Positions 10,693 to 22,195 of a stretch of 64,000 nucleotides of DNA are shown here, one piece after another. The position numbers were made by a program, and so were the translations under genes. The notes beneath the pieces were generated by a model. It worked only from the letters and a program-made list of their open reading frames with translations. It made no database searches and was not told the DNA's origin. The stretch spans positions 2,480,001 to 2,544,000 of the forward strand of contig JAPTOF010000015.1 of the NCBI GenBank assembly GCA_028554755.1, given 5' to 3'. Source of the DNA: Cordia subcordata (Eukaryota > Streptophyta > Magnoliopsida > Boraginales > Cordiaceae). The first letter of the stretch is position 1; every line of letters starts with the position of its first letter.

Positions 10693-12546
10693 TGATACGT
10701 CTTTTGAGTGCAAGCTCTAAAAGACCCGCAAGCGTACGGATCGTGCAATATAGCGTGTACAAGTGCAGGTGTTGAACTATAGGGAGGCATGAATAATGTG
10801 GGTGAATTCTATGCTTGGTGCTCTATAAAGTGCCAAAAAGAAAGATCTTAACTAGACATATTTTTTTGGGGTTTTGGATTATCGGGAGCTCTAGGTAAAG
10901 AAAATAAAACTTAACTATGAATATGAAAAATGGGAACACAAGTTGGTCAAGAAGGAACTAACAATTGAGAAGGGATTAGGGTGACTTTGACTTATGAATG
11001 GGCAAATCTATACTCAAATGCTATGGGACATGATGGCTAACTATCATGACTGCTCTTAACTAGGTTGCTAGTTAGTGTCCTAATTTCCCCCTAGGACTCG
11101 GTCCGAGTCCGTCCCTAGGCGGCGCCTCCTAGAGCTACGGCGTGGTCCTTATGGCCTAGGGTCTTAAGAGTGACTAACTAACTTCCTAGGTGACTTAGAA
11201 TGAACCTTCCCTAGTACCTAAATCATTGGCTGGATTTAAAGCCAAGACCTAGTGTTGCTAAGGTCGACTAAAACTATTTAGAAACCTATTGGCTAGATTT
11301 AAAGCCAAAGGAGACTCGGTCTAGACCAGCCCTAAATTATGCTTCGTCATTCTAAGGTCACTATAGTAGGATTTGACTTGCTAGTGCGTTCATGCAAGTT
11401 CAAGGCCAAGGTGCTCGTGAATAATGGAACCTATTCGACTACCAAACATCGTCATGTTCAGTTCACACCATTTTAAATAATTAACAACCAACATGTATGC
11501 GTTATTGAAGTTATACTCGTTACTAGGCATGCAAATATACATATAGACATGAATAAAAGCATTACCCACTTCATAGCATCCACATATAAACACATAGACA
11601 TGATTATAACATGGATTAGATGTGTTTAGTAACAAACGAACTTCAATTTATACACATGTTACTCATCTAGGCATTTTATCAAACACTTAGACATGAATGA
11701 GAAAATACCCATTTGAACAAGAAAATTTGAAACATGTATATATATTCAGCCATCATATCCCATATCATAAGAGTATATAGTTAACCTATTACATAAGTTA
11801 AATCACCCTACACAAGTCTACTCAATCATAATAGGAAATAGAATGAAAGAGAGATAATGAAGCTTCCCTTTCATCTTAGCTAATCTGGTACAAAGCTTTT
11901 GAGCAAACTTGATTCCAAATGTTGAACCCTCCAAATCAAACTTGCTTCTTAGTGAGGAATGTGTGAAAAATGTGTGTGAGGTGGGTGGGATCTAGGGTTA
12001 AGCGAGTGAGAATTTTAGGTGTGAAGTGCATGTTAAACTTCCAAAAAGTCCCCCTCCTTTTTCTGCAGAATCGGGCCCTATTTATATGTTCTCAGCACAT
12101 TGCCGGTCAACCACTTAGGTCGACCGGCTTCTGGACCTAGCTCGACCAGCTTTTTGATGATGCTCTCTAGAGGGGTGGTCGTCTGGCTATTTTTGGCACT
12201 TCTCTGGAGTGGCCGGTCGACCGGCTCTTTTTCCTTGGTCGTCCAGCTGACTTTCTTCATCCATTTTTCGTCTTTTCGGCCTTCGGTCTTCTCTCTTAGA
12301 CCCCATGCATTTCCCATCTTCATCACCTTTCTTCGTCCAATCTCGATCTTAACCCAAAGTTCCCCTAAATCATTAAAAACAAGCAATTAATGTAGTAATT
12401 TGCCTCTTAAACTCAATATATACAATTGCCTACATTTAAGTCTATTCTTATCAAAAGCACTACACTAATGCATCATCATAAGCACTCAACACCTCTTAAA
12501 TATAGGTAAATGACAATGTAAACAAACACAAAAACACAACATATCA
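10693..12546 (-). mobile_element. Athila A 3' LTR
   Basis: Aligned end to end with 20022-21966. It differs by lacking a 36-bp GGTCGACC block and one copy of a 51-bp duplication. TATAAATAG on the minus strand lies at 12086-12078, with GGTCGACC-type modules immediately upstream of it in transcription (12100-12235). U5 at 10693-10790 contains the conserved CGCAAGCGTACGGATCGTG block. Confidence 0.92.
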
Positions 12547-12566
12547 ATACCTCCAAACCTTCTCCT
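12547..12566 (-). promoter_or_regulatory. Athila A polypurine tract
   Basis: On the minus strand a purine-rich run (AAGGAGAAGG, then TTTGGAGGTAT) abuts the 3' LTR. The same arrangement is seen next to the LTRs at 36586, 40456 and 62648. Confidence 0.75.
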
Positions 12567-13017
12567 TGCTTGTCCTTAAGCAGGCCTAATCTTAAATTTT
12601 TTCTCTAAAGCTGATGCAATGGATTGCCTAAAGGATTAACTCTCTATCAAAGTTAGTCTAAGAAGCATGAAGGGGGCATGCCTATTAAGGAGAGATTCCC
12701 AAATCTCTATGGATCCTCCCTCTACTCATAAGGGGTCTCGTTCCTATTAGGAATTTCCCGAGTAGCCAATCCACCACAAGCCTAGGATTCTAACTCACAC
12801 ACTCGGGATGTTCATATTTCGTGCTCCCTCAATTAACATGGCCTCCCTAACATGCACCAAGCCTCAAAGACAAGAATAGAGAATATACGAACACAATGGC
12901 TTATAAAAAAGCCTTATTCACATATCTACAAAGATGATAACTTGTGCTAAGTTGACATTGTGTCACTTATGCACTTACTAACTTTTTGGTGCCTTTGGCT
13001 TTTCTTCTTTTTCACTT

Positions 13018-13060
<43 letters not shown>

Positions 13061-13960
13061 CACCTTTTTGCCTTTTTCATTTTTTTTGAACTTTTAATGC
13101 TTTGTATTGTATTCACAAAAAGAAAGAAAAAGAAAGGCTTAGGCACATCAACAAGAACCAATCAAGAAAGGGGCACTCACATTAACAACCCTTTTCCAAC
13201 ACTCTTTCCTACCAAGCTATGGGGTGGCTACAAGGGTTATCCTTTCAAGGTTCTCACTCTCCACAACTTTGAAGGGCATCCCCTCCAAGATTTAGTTTTC
13301 AAACCACTTTATTCATTTCTCCACAATGCCTCTCATCTTCATAAATCAATAGAGTCAATCACAAAAGCCAACACAATGATCAACAAAGAAATAAATGACT
13401 CTATATGCATCAAAATTGAAAAATTTTCACCATTTTTAAACGCATAATGCAATCTACCCTAAGCAAGATATATAACAAGAAAACCAAACTCCCACACCCC
13501 CAAACCTAAACTTTGCTTGTCCCCAAGCAATAGATCAAAACACAACAACAAGCAAATTGTCATTACAAAACAAGTAAGGGTGGTGGGTGTAGGGTGTAAA
13601 CATGGGGAACAAGTGGAGAAAGGATAGATACAACCTTGCATTTTCTTCAAAGCTTTCCATGCCAATGATAAATCACCATACTACTAATCCTGTGACTCAT
13701 AATTCATAAACACTCACAAGGAAAACAAGATTAGTAGCATTGCCTATGCATGCTTGCATTGGCATGTGCAATAATGAGCAACGATGGATATTATGCGACA
13801 AGGGATTGGGTTTCAACACTTTGGTTTGGGTGCAAGAAAGATAAAAGAAAGAAAATAAAAAGAAAAGAAAGTGAAAAAAATGCAAAACTGCAAAATTGAA
13901 CCTAGGTTGCCTCCTAGTAGCGCTAACCACCATGCCGTCAGTCAGGCAAACACCAACTCA
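12567..13960 (-). other. Athila A 3' non-coding region
   Basis: Non-coding DNA between integrase and the polypurine tract, closely matched at 36604-37940, 40476-41900 and 62667-63242. It contains a (TA)n run at 13023-13059 and stretches rich in AAAGAAAAAG. Just after the end of pol the sequence CCTAG-GTTGCC-TCCTAG region (13901-13917) can form a hairpin with stem CTAGG/CCTAG. The 78-codon frame at 13697-13933 is not regarded as a gene. Confidence 0.7.
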
Positions 13961-13963
13961 TCT

Positions 13964-15691
13964 TCAACTTCCATAGATGGGATCCTGAAGCTTTAAAACC
14001 TCTACACGAGCCATGCTCGGATCATATACGTGCTTCAGACGTTGCCCATTCACCGTCAACTCTCGGCCATCCTTCAAGTCTTTAATCTTGATTGCACCAG
14101 AAGGATAGGCAACCATTACATTATATGGACCATCCCATCTTGTCTTAAGCTTACCTGGAAAGAGTTTTAATCGTGAGTTAAACAACCAAACTTTATCAGA
14201 AGGAGAGAATGATTTCTTAATAATGTGTTTATCATGAATTCTCTTCATCCTATCCTTATAAAGTTTAGCGTTCTCATACACCTCAAATCTAAGCTCTACC
14301 AATTCTGCTAGGTCTAGCTTCCTTTTCTCACCTGCTCTTGCCAAGTCAAAATTTAGGGCTTTGATTGCCCAATAAGCTGTATGCTCAAGTTCTACCGGCA
14401 AGTGACAAGCTTTACCATAAACCAATCTATACTGAGACATACTAATAGGAGTTTTCAAGGCAGTACGGTAAGCCCATAAAGCATCATTTAGCCTAATAGA
14501 CCAATCTCTCCTATCGGGCCTAACCGTTTCCTCTAAAATGTGCTTGATCTCCCTGTTGGACACCTCTACTTGTCCACTAGTTTGCGGGTGATAAGGAGTG
14601 GCTACCTTATGGGTGATCGAATATCTTCTCAACAAGGCCTCTAAAGTCCTATGGCGAAAATGCAAACCCTCATTACTAATTAAGAACCTAGGGACTTCAA
14701 ATCTAGAGAAAATGTTATCCCTAATGAACTTAACCGCTACCCTATGGTCATTAGTTCGTGTGGGAATTGCTTCAACCCATTTGGACACATAATCAACGGT
14801 CACTAAAATGTATTGGTACCCAAAAGAAGGTGGAAATGGACCCATAAAATCTATACCCCAAACATCAAACAACTCACAAGAAAGAATAAAGGATAAAGGC
14901 ATCATGTTTCTCCTAGAGATGGACCCAGATTGTGGATATCTAAAGCACTTCTTACAATATTCTTGGGCATCCCTAAAGAGAGTGGGCCAAAATAGTCCAC
15001 TTTGCAAGACCTTCGTGGCAGTCTTCTTCCCACTAAAATGACCTCCACACCCCTCATCATAACACATACTCAAAACATTCTCAAACTCATCCTCAGGCAC
15101 ACATCGATGAATCATTTGATCCGCACACACTTTGAAGAGATAGGGATTTTCCCAAAAGAAATGCCTAACTTGTGCTAAGAACCTATTTTTTTCTCTCTTT
15201 TCCCAATGGGAAGGAAAATGCCCTGTGGCAAGATAATTGACAATATGAGCAAACCAAGGTGTATGATAAGAGACGATAAACAATTGCTCATCGGGGAATG
15301 AATCCTGAAAAGGAGATGGATCACTAAAAGACTCGCTAACAAGACAGGAAAGATGATCCGTAACTAAATTTTCTCTACCCTTCTTACCCCAGATTTCTAT
15401 GTCAAACTCTTGAAGGAGGAGCAACCACCTAATCAAGCGGGGCTTAGACTTTTTCTTAGACAACAAGTACTTTAATGCCGCATGATCAGTGTAGACAATC
15501 ACTTTGGACCCCAGGATGTATGACCTAAACTTGTCAAGGGAAAAGACTATTGCTAGAGGCTCTTTTTCTGTGGTGGTATAGTTCTTTTGGGCTTCATCAA
15601 GAGTCTTGCTAGCATAGTACACAACATAGGGCAACTTATCTTTCCTTTGACCTAAAATAGCTCCTATCACATAATCGGATGCATAACACAT
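13964..15691 (-). pseudogene. pol: Athila A RNase H and integrase
   Basis: A 575-codon block without stops. RNase H occupies about residues 1-105 ([43 protein letters not shown]). Integrase follows: zinc domain ([15 protein letters not shown]), core starting [14 protein letters not shown], third catalytic Glu in [11 protein letters not shown], and a C-terminal end with [14 protein letters not shown]. The block begins at an internal Met because one base is missing at about 15693 compared with element B. Three key residues are changed: RNase H Asp to Tyr (codon 15683-15685), integrase zinc-domain His to Tyr (15059-15061), and the second integrase Asp to Asn (14672-14674). The enzyme is therefore predicted dead although the frame is open. 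Confidence 0.9.
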
Positions 15692-15694
15692 AAC

Positions 15695-16620
15695 TCAAAT
15701 GGGAGACTGTAGTTAGGTGGTTGGATAATTGGGGATGTAGACAATAAGGATTCAAGCCTATTGAAAACTCCAACACATTCATCATCAAAGTCAAAAGGGA
15801 CATCTTGTGCTACGAGCCTAGACAAGGGACGTGCAATGTGACTAAAATCCTTATGAATCTACGGTAAAATCCTACATGCCCTATAAAAGATCTAACATCC
15901 TTGACACACTTAGGGACAGGCAACTTCTCAATTAATTCTACCTTAGCTGGGTCAACTTGGATTCCACTAGATGATACAACATGAACCAACACTATCCCTC
16001 GTTGCACCATGAAGTGGGATTTCTCCCAACTCAACACTAGATTCTTCTTCACACATCGATCTAAGACTAAAGAGAGATGACTCAAGCACTCATCAAAGCT
16101 ATCTCCAAAGACTGAGAAATCATCCATGAAAATCTCTAAATGTCTCTCAATCATGTCACTAAAAATGGCCATCATACATCTCTGAAAAGTCGCTGGGGCA
16201 TTACAAAGACCGAAGGGCATTCTCCTATAAGCAAAAGTGCCATAGGGACAAGTAAAGGTGGTCTTCTCCTGGTCCTCAGGAAACACAGGGATCTGATTAT
16301 AACCCGAATAGCCATCTAGAAAACAATAGTAGCTATGCCCAGCTACTTTATCTAAGATTTGGTCTAGAAAAGGCAATGGGAAACGATCCTTCCTAGTTTT
16401 GGAGTTGAGCTTCCTATAGTCAATATAGTCTCTCTATCCCGTGAGAGTACGTGTAGGGATAAGCTCTCCTCTCTCATTCTCAACAACCGTGATCCTGGAC
16501 TTCTTAGGGACAACTTGGACTGGGCTAACCCACTTACTATCGGAGATCGGATAAATAATGCCTGCACCTAAAAGCTTAATGATCTCTTTCTTAACTACTT
16601 CGATCATGTGTGGGTTTAGC
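15695..16620 (-). pseudogene. pol: Athila A reverse transcriptase
   Basis: The longest open piece, 15810-16376, contains CFLDGYSGYNQIPVFPEDQE, RMPFGLCNAPATFQRCMM and the active-site box FMDD in EIFMDDFSVFG, all in the spacing expected for Athila. The preceding part (16364-16620) is in another frame and carries a stop; the region towards RNase H (15695-15810) is also shifted. The catalytic aspartates look intact. The enzyme would have copied element RNA from the tRNA-Asp primer. Confidence 0.88.
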
Positions 16621-16625
16621 CTCCT

Positions 16626-17900
16626 TTACATTTCCCTAGAAGGAATGGCTCCATTCTCAAGGTGAATATGATGCATGCAAACTGAAGGGTCTATACCTCT
16701 TAAATCATCAATAATTTTCCACCCTATAGCCTTCCTATGTTTCCTAAGGACCTCTAAGAGATGTTCCTCATGCTCATTAGAAAGATCGGAAGCTATGATG
16801 ACCAGAAGGGTCTCACTAGGGCCTAGGAATGCATATTTCAAATGATCGGGAAGGGGTTTAAGCTTTAAAGAAGGGCTAGGCTCAACCAAGGGGGACTTAA
16901 CCTCGACATCATCAATGGGGACATCACCAGAAATGAGACTAGAAGGATTAACCTCAAGTGATTTATTAGTCAAATGGCTCTCAATCAAGGAAGTAGAAGC
17001 TACACATTTATGCTCTAAGGTCTCCAAATCAAAACTAGACATCAATTCCTCAAATTTCCTCAATTCTTCTCCATCGGTCATAGTCTTCTCTATAAGATCC
17101 TCAACACTAGAATCAATCACATCCACTCGAAAGCACTCTTCTCCATCCTCTCCTCGTATACTAGCCCTATTTACCGCATTGGCAACCTTCATAGTGGATC
17201 TCAAATTCCCAAATTTCATCTCCAATAGCCCTGACCTACAATGGATAATGGCATCTGCGGTGGCAAGGAAGGCGCGACCTAGAAGAATGGGTGTAGAGCA
17301 TTTAGAGTTATGTCTCGAATCCATATCTAACACTATGAAGTCAACAGGGTACACAAACTCACCTACTTGAACCATAACATCCTCTATCACAGCCCTAGGT
17401 CTACGCTCAGACCTATCAACTAGCTAAAGAGTAACATGTGTAGGAGACAACTCACCTAGACCTAGCTGCTGATAGACAGAGTAGGGAATGAGATTCATAC
17501 TAGATCCTAAATCTAACAAGGCATGATCAATCTGGGTCTCACGGATCCTACAAGGAATGGTGAAGGCTCCGGGGTCACTCATCTTGGGCGGAAGGCCCGA
17601 AGTACAAACACTACTCACCTTCTCCGTAAGCCTCACCTTCTTAGGAATGTTCGATGACCTACGTTTCCTTGTACAAAGATCCTTAAAAAACTTAGAATAA
17701 GAGGGGATGGAAAGGATCGCATCTATCAAAGGAAGATTGACCTTAAGGTCCTTAAGATGCTCTAAAACCTTGAAGAACCTAGAATCCTCACTAGGTGTAG
17801 GCCTCTCTAAGGTAGATAGAAAGGGAACTCTAGGCTTAACACCTCTAGACACATAGGAATCATCAATAAGCTCTTTTCCCTCCCAATGTGGGCAGAAAGT
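16626..17900 (-). pseudogene. pol: Athila A aspartic protease region
   Basis: The flap-side phrase ALLDLGSSMNLIPYSVYQQL holds the catalytic Asp in the DLG form common in Athila proteases (D-T/S-G in most retroelements). It is followed by VGEFVYPVDFIVLDMDS and ILLGRAFLATADAIIHCRSG, the second half of the fold. Upstream lies the conserved LERPTPSEDSRFFKVLEHLK linker from gag. The downstream linker to reverse transcriptase is acidic and variable. A stop after SPTHVTL near 17424 splits it. It would have cut the Gag-Pol precursor. Confidence 0.85.
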
Positions 17901-19724
17901 ACTACTCTCTCCATGGCCTCTAATGGGCTCATCTCATTCAACAAGACCCTCTCTAGGATTTCCCCCAACCGGGTTACAATGTGGTGCTCTAGACTCGGAA
18001 GGACCACTAGGTGCAGGCACTGCAAAGTCAACTCCTACCCTATTATCCACTACCCGACCGCTCCTAAGAGTGGTGACGGCCTTAGCCTGGGTCTGAGGGG
18101 GATAAGTGGTATCGGTGGAGGAACAGGACAGGACTCTAGGGTTCACCTTTGGCTGAGAAGGTAATTTCCTGGGGTCTCTAGCGCTCAGCTGACTAGAAAT
18201 CTATCCTAACTATGCCTCAAACCTAGTCATCTGTTGCCTATAGCTAGCCATTTCTTGCCTATTATCAACTAACTCCTGTTGCTGACTAGTTAATGCCTAC
18301 TGTTGATTCTAAATAAATTGCATTAACTTCATCACGTCATTACTACGAGTCTGGCTACTAAAAGGAGCAGGTAAAGCTTGAGGTTGAGCAGCACTAGTGA
18401 GACGGGGTTGATTAACATGATAGAAACCTGGGGGATATTGAGGACAAGGTCGCTGTTGAGGTGAAACCTAAGGATGTAAACTAGACTCATGCTGGCCTTG
18501 TCCCCAAGAAAATTTCAGGTTGTCCCTCTAACCCGGATTGTATGTGTTTGAGTATGGATTATACTCACGAGAATAACCTTGTGTGGCGCACACTTGCTCT
18601 TTCATGAATTCAGGAAATTGGGATGCTAAAGGGCAAGCTATGGTCTCATGAGATGACTCGGAGCACAATGCACAAACTTCAACAACTAAAGGGGTGGAGG
18701 AAGAACCTAAAGAACTAGTCCTATGACCTTGGGATGAAATGGACAAAGAAATGAATTGATCTAGCTTATTTGTCAGAGCCTCAACCTTAGCGGGTAAGTC
18801 TAAAGAAAATCCAACCTCACTAACACTTCTCTTGTTGCCTCCTTGACTAGACCTTTCCATGGCAAAATTTTGAAAAGAATTTTCAGCCATCATTTCTATT
18901 TTCTCTCATGCCTCGGTCGGTCTCAAAAGATAGAAGCCACCACCGGAGGCGGCATTGACCATCATCCTAATTTGTTCATTTAAGCCTCGAAAGAAGTATT
19001 GCATTAGGTCATGATTGCTGTACCCGTGGTGTGGACATTGTCTAAGAAGATCCTTGAACCTCGCCCAAGCCTCAAGAAAAGATTCTAGGTCATGTTGGGA
19101 GAAAGTCATAATAGCGGTCCTAAGATTGATCGTCTTGGCCATGGGATAAAATTTTTGAAAGAACTTAGATTGAAGCTCAGCCTATGTAGTAATGCAACCG
19201 TTAGGTAAGGAATGCAACCAAGTCCTAGCCTTGTCCTTAGGAGAGAAAGGAAACAATCTTAGACGTATGACCTCTTGAGAGACATTAGAGACATGGAGAG
19301 TGGAACTCATCTCAACAAAATCAGTGATATGATCTAGAGGACTCTCATTGCTTCTCCCGTAGAAGAAGGGAAGCATAGCTAACATATTAGGCTTAATCTC
19401 AAAGTTCGTTTCCCCCAAACCCTAAATTTGAATAGCCAAATTAGGCTCAAAGGCTTCGGGAAGAAAGAATTGCCTAAGAGTGGGTTCCTCATCTAGAGGT
19501 GGGTCCGGCCTACGGGGCTCTCATCTAAAATGATCTTAGGCTTGATGCCCAATGTGATCATGAGGTGGAATGGGATTCATTGGGGGATTGGGAGGATTAG
19601 GAGGATGATTGGGATCGGCCATCTCCTCAAGAAGATCTCCTAAATTCCTTAAATGTCTAGCAATTCTATCATGTTCAGGATTAAGAGGAACTCGGGGATT
19701 TCTAAGGGATCTCCTACCAAGCAT
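17901..19724 (-). pseudogene. gag: Athila A Gag
   Basis: Starts near 19724 with a proline-rich segment (NHPPNPPNPPMNPIPP). It continues through LRQFFLPEAF, NMLAMLPFFYGRSNESPLDH, IRLRLFPFSPKDKARTWL (capsid-like core) and DLMQYFFRGLNEQIRMMV, to a zinc knuckle CALCSESSHETIAC (C-x2-C-x4-H-x4-C) near 18670. The tail is glutamine-rich. Several stops break it. Most sit where tryptophan or glutamine is expected, consistent with C-to-T type change: amber at 19184-19182 in place of Trp, and an opal at the Trp after RPTEA near 18908. It would have formed the particle shell. Confidence 0.88.
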
Positions 19725-20021
19725 GCATAATCTACTCTAACTTCGGCCACTTCAACTCCCGAAAACTTCAATATTCCTATAACTACAACAAATAAACCAC
19801 AATACTAAAAAGTCTACTAAAAATAAAGACAAAAGCTGAAATAGATAAGCAAGGATCAAAGCAAGATAATATGAACAATAAACAAGATAAGCAAAATCTA
19901 AACAAACTATAAAGGAAAAGCACAAAAGTAAGAAAAGCAAGAAAGTAAGAAAAGCAACTACCAAAACACACAAACAAAGAATGCAAATTACCGTGCCTTC
20001 CCGAAAACGGCGCCAAGAACT
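19725..20021 (-). promoter_or_regulatory. Athila A leader and tRNA-Asp primer site
   Basis: The primer site on the minus strand (20015-19998) reads TGGCGCCGTTTTCGGGAA. The complement of the plant tRNA-Asp 3' end is TGGCGCCGTTGCCGGGGA, so the match is good but not perfect. A 6-base spacer separates it from the LTR. The short leader towards gag is AT-rich with no feature recognised. Confidence 0.8.
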
Positions 20022-21411
20022 TGATGCGTCTTTTGAGTGCAAGCTCTAAAAGACCCACAAGCGTACAGATCGTGCAATATAGTGTGTACAAGTGCGGGTG
20101 TCGAACCACAGGGAGGCGTGAATAATGTGGGTGAATTCTATGCTTGGTGCTCTAGAAAGTGCCAAAAAGAAAGATCTTAACTAGACATATTTTTTTGGGG
20201 TTTTGGATTATCGGGAGCTCTAGGTAAAGAAAATAAAACTAAACTATGAATATGAAAAATGGGAACACAAGTTGGTCAAGAAGGAACTAACAATTGAGAA
20301 GGGATTAGGGTGACTTCGACTTATGAATGGGTAATTCTATACTCAAATGTTATGGGATTAAGGGATGATGGCTAACTATCATGAGTGCCCTTAACTAGGT
20401 TGCTAGTTAGTGTCCTAATTTTCCCCTAGGACTCGGTCCGGGTCCGTCCCCAGGCGGCGCCTCCTAGAGCTACGGCGTGGTCCTTATAACCCAGGGTCTT
20501 AAGAGTGACTAACTAACTTCCTAGGTGACTTAGAAGGAACCTACCCTAGTACCTAAATCATTGGCTAGATTTAAAGCCAAGACCTAGTGTTGCTAAGGTC
20601 GACTAAAACTATCCAGAAACTTATTGGCTGGATTTAAAGCCAATGGAGACTCGGTCTAGACTAGCCCTAAATTACGCTTCGTCATTCTAAGGTCACTACA
20701 GCAGGATTTGACTTGCTAGTGTGTTCATGCATGTTCAAGGCCAAGGTGCTTGTGAATAATGGAACCCATGTGACTACCAAACATCGTCATGTTCAATTCA
20801 CACCATTAGAAATAATTAACAACGAACATGTATGCGTTATTGAAGTTATACTCATTACTAGGCATGCAAATATACATATAGACATGAATAAAAGCATTAC
20901 CCACTTCATAGCATCCACATATAAACACATAGACATGATTATAACATGGATTAGATGTGTTCAGTAACAAACGAACTTCAATTTATACACATGTTACTCA
21001 TTTAGGCATTTTATCAAACACTTAGACATGAATGAGAAAATACCCATTTGAACAAGAAAATTTGAAACATGTATATATATTCAGCCATCATATCCCATAT
21101 CATAAGAGTATATAGTTAACCTATTACATAAGTTAAATCACCTACACAAGTCTACTCAATCATAATAGGAAATAGAATGAAAGAGAGATAATGAAGCTTC
21201 CCTTTCATCCTAGCTAATCTTGTATAAAGCTTTTGAGCAAACTTGATTCCAAATGTTGAACCTTCCAAATCAAACTTGGTTCTTAGTAAGAAATGTGTGA
21301 AAAGTGTGTGTGAGGTGGGTGGAATCTAGGGTTAAGTGTGTGAGAATTTTAGGTGTGAAGTGCGTGTTAAACTTCCAAAAAGTCCCCTTCCCTTTTCTGC
21401 AGAATCGGGCC

Positions 21412-21420
21412 CTATTTATA
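21412..21420 (-). promoter_or_regulatory. TATA box of the Athila A 5' LTR
   Basis: TATAAATAG followed by GGGCCCGATTCTGCAG. The same sequence occurs at 12086-12078 in the other LTR. It marks the likely start of genomic RNA about 30 bases further on. Confidence 0.75.
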
Positions 21421-21635
21421 TGTTCTCAGCACATTGCCGGACGACCGTCTAGGTCAACCGGCTTCTAGAGCTAGCTCGACCAGCTTTTTGGTGATGCTCT
21501 CTGGACCGGCCGATCGACCTAGCCGGTCGACCGGATCTAGAGGGGTGGTCGTCCGGCTATTTTTGGCACCTCTCTGGAGTGGCCGGTCGACCGGCTCTTT
21601 TTCCTTGGTCATCCGGCTGACTTTCTTCCTCCATT

Positions 21636-21737
21636 CTTCGTCTTTTTGTCCTCCGGTCTTCTCTCTTAGACCCATGCATTTCCCATCTTCGTCTTTTTGT
21701 CCTCCGGTCTTCTCTCTTAGACCCGTGCATTTCCCAT
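21636..21737. repeat. 51-bp tandem duplication in the 5' LTR only
   Basis: Two adjacent copies starting CTTCGTCTTTTTGTCC with period 51, differing at one base. The 3' LTR has one copy, so the duplication arose after or during insertion. Confidence 0.9.
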
Positions 21738-21966
21738 CTTTATCACCTTTCATTGTCTAATCTCGATCTTAACCCAAAGTTCCCCTAAATCATTGAAAAC
21801 AAGCAATTAATGTAGTAATTTGTCTCTTAAACTCAATATATACAATTGCCTACACTTAAGTCTATTCTTATCAAAAGCGCTACACTAATGCATCATTATG
21901 AGCACTTAACACCTCTTAAATATTGGTAAATGACAATGCAAACACACACAAAAACACAACACATCA

Positions 21967-22195
21967 CTTATCTTCTAGAAAAGGAATATTATCTATGGAT
22001 AAGTCTTATCCAAAAAATCCCACTTCACACAATATAAATATCTTCTATGCGGGTCCCACTTATCTAATTAAGACATCCATGAGTTATATTAAGAAGACCC
22101 AGATAATTAAATCCCTTCTTAATTCTAAACTCAAACCTTAATTAAGCAATCCATATAATTAGCCATCCTCAATTAATTACCTGGTTTCACTTTTG
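21967..22195 (-). mobile_element. LTR-like insertion between copia gag and pol, right part
   Basis: Begins with the Athila duplication CTTAT and continues non-coding AT-rich sequence from 10200-10692. It ends where the copia gag frame starts. Repeated AATTAA, ATTATC and TTATCT phrases are present but no family was recognised. Confidence 0.35.

Larger units (their letters stand above)
10693..21966 (-). mobile_element. Athila-type Ty3/gypsy retrotransposon (A), full length
   Basis: An 11.3-kb element with TGAT...ATCA LTRs of 1854 bp (3') and 1945 bp (5'), flanked by a perfect CTTAT duplication (10688-10692, 21967-21971). The minus-strand order is 5' LTR, tRNA-Asp-type primer site, gag, protease, reverse transcriptase, RNase H, integrase, a 1.4-kb 3' region, polypurine tract and 3' LTR. 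Reverse transcriptase before integrase is the gypsy order. The motifs IFMDDFSVFG and [12 protein letters not shown] are Athila-like. Gag is broken by several stops; pol keeps long open blocks but has lost catalytic residues. Confidence 0.92.
20022..21966 (-). mobile_element. Athila A 5' LTR
   Basis: The minus strand begins TGATGTGTTGTG and ends GACGCATCA. A TATAAATAG lies at 21420-21412. Directly upstream of it in transcription (21430-21610) is a dense set of GGTCGACC, GACGACC and CCGGTCGACCGG modules. The U5 end has the box B-like GGTTCGA at 20107-20101. Confidence 0.92.

Noticed and set aside
12078..12390. Overlapping open frames of about 100 codons on both strands in the LTRs of Athila A (also 21434-21760)
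   Set aside because: They lie in promoter DNA with GC-rich palindromes, which removes stops on both strands. They resemble no protein, and the duplication in one LTR changes their length.
13697..13933. 78-codon frame after pol in Athila A, with a counterpart at 37707-37934 in B
   Set aside because: The match is explained by general homology of the 3' non-coding region. The frame is low-complexity and its length and end differ between copies.
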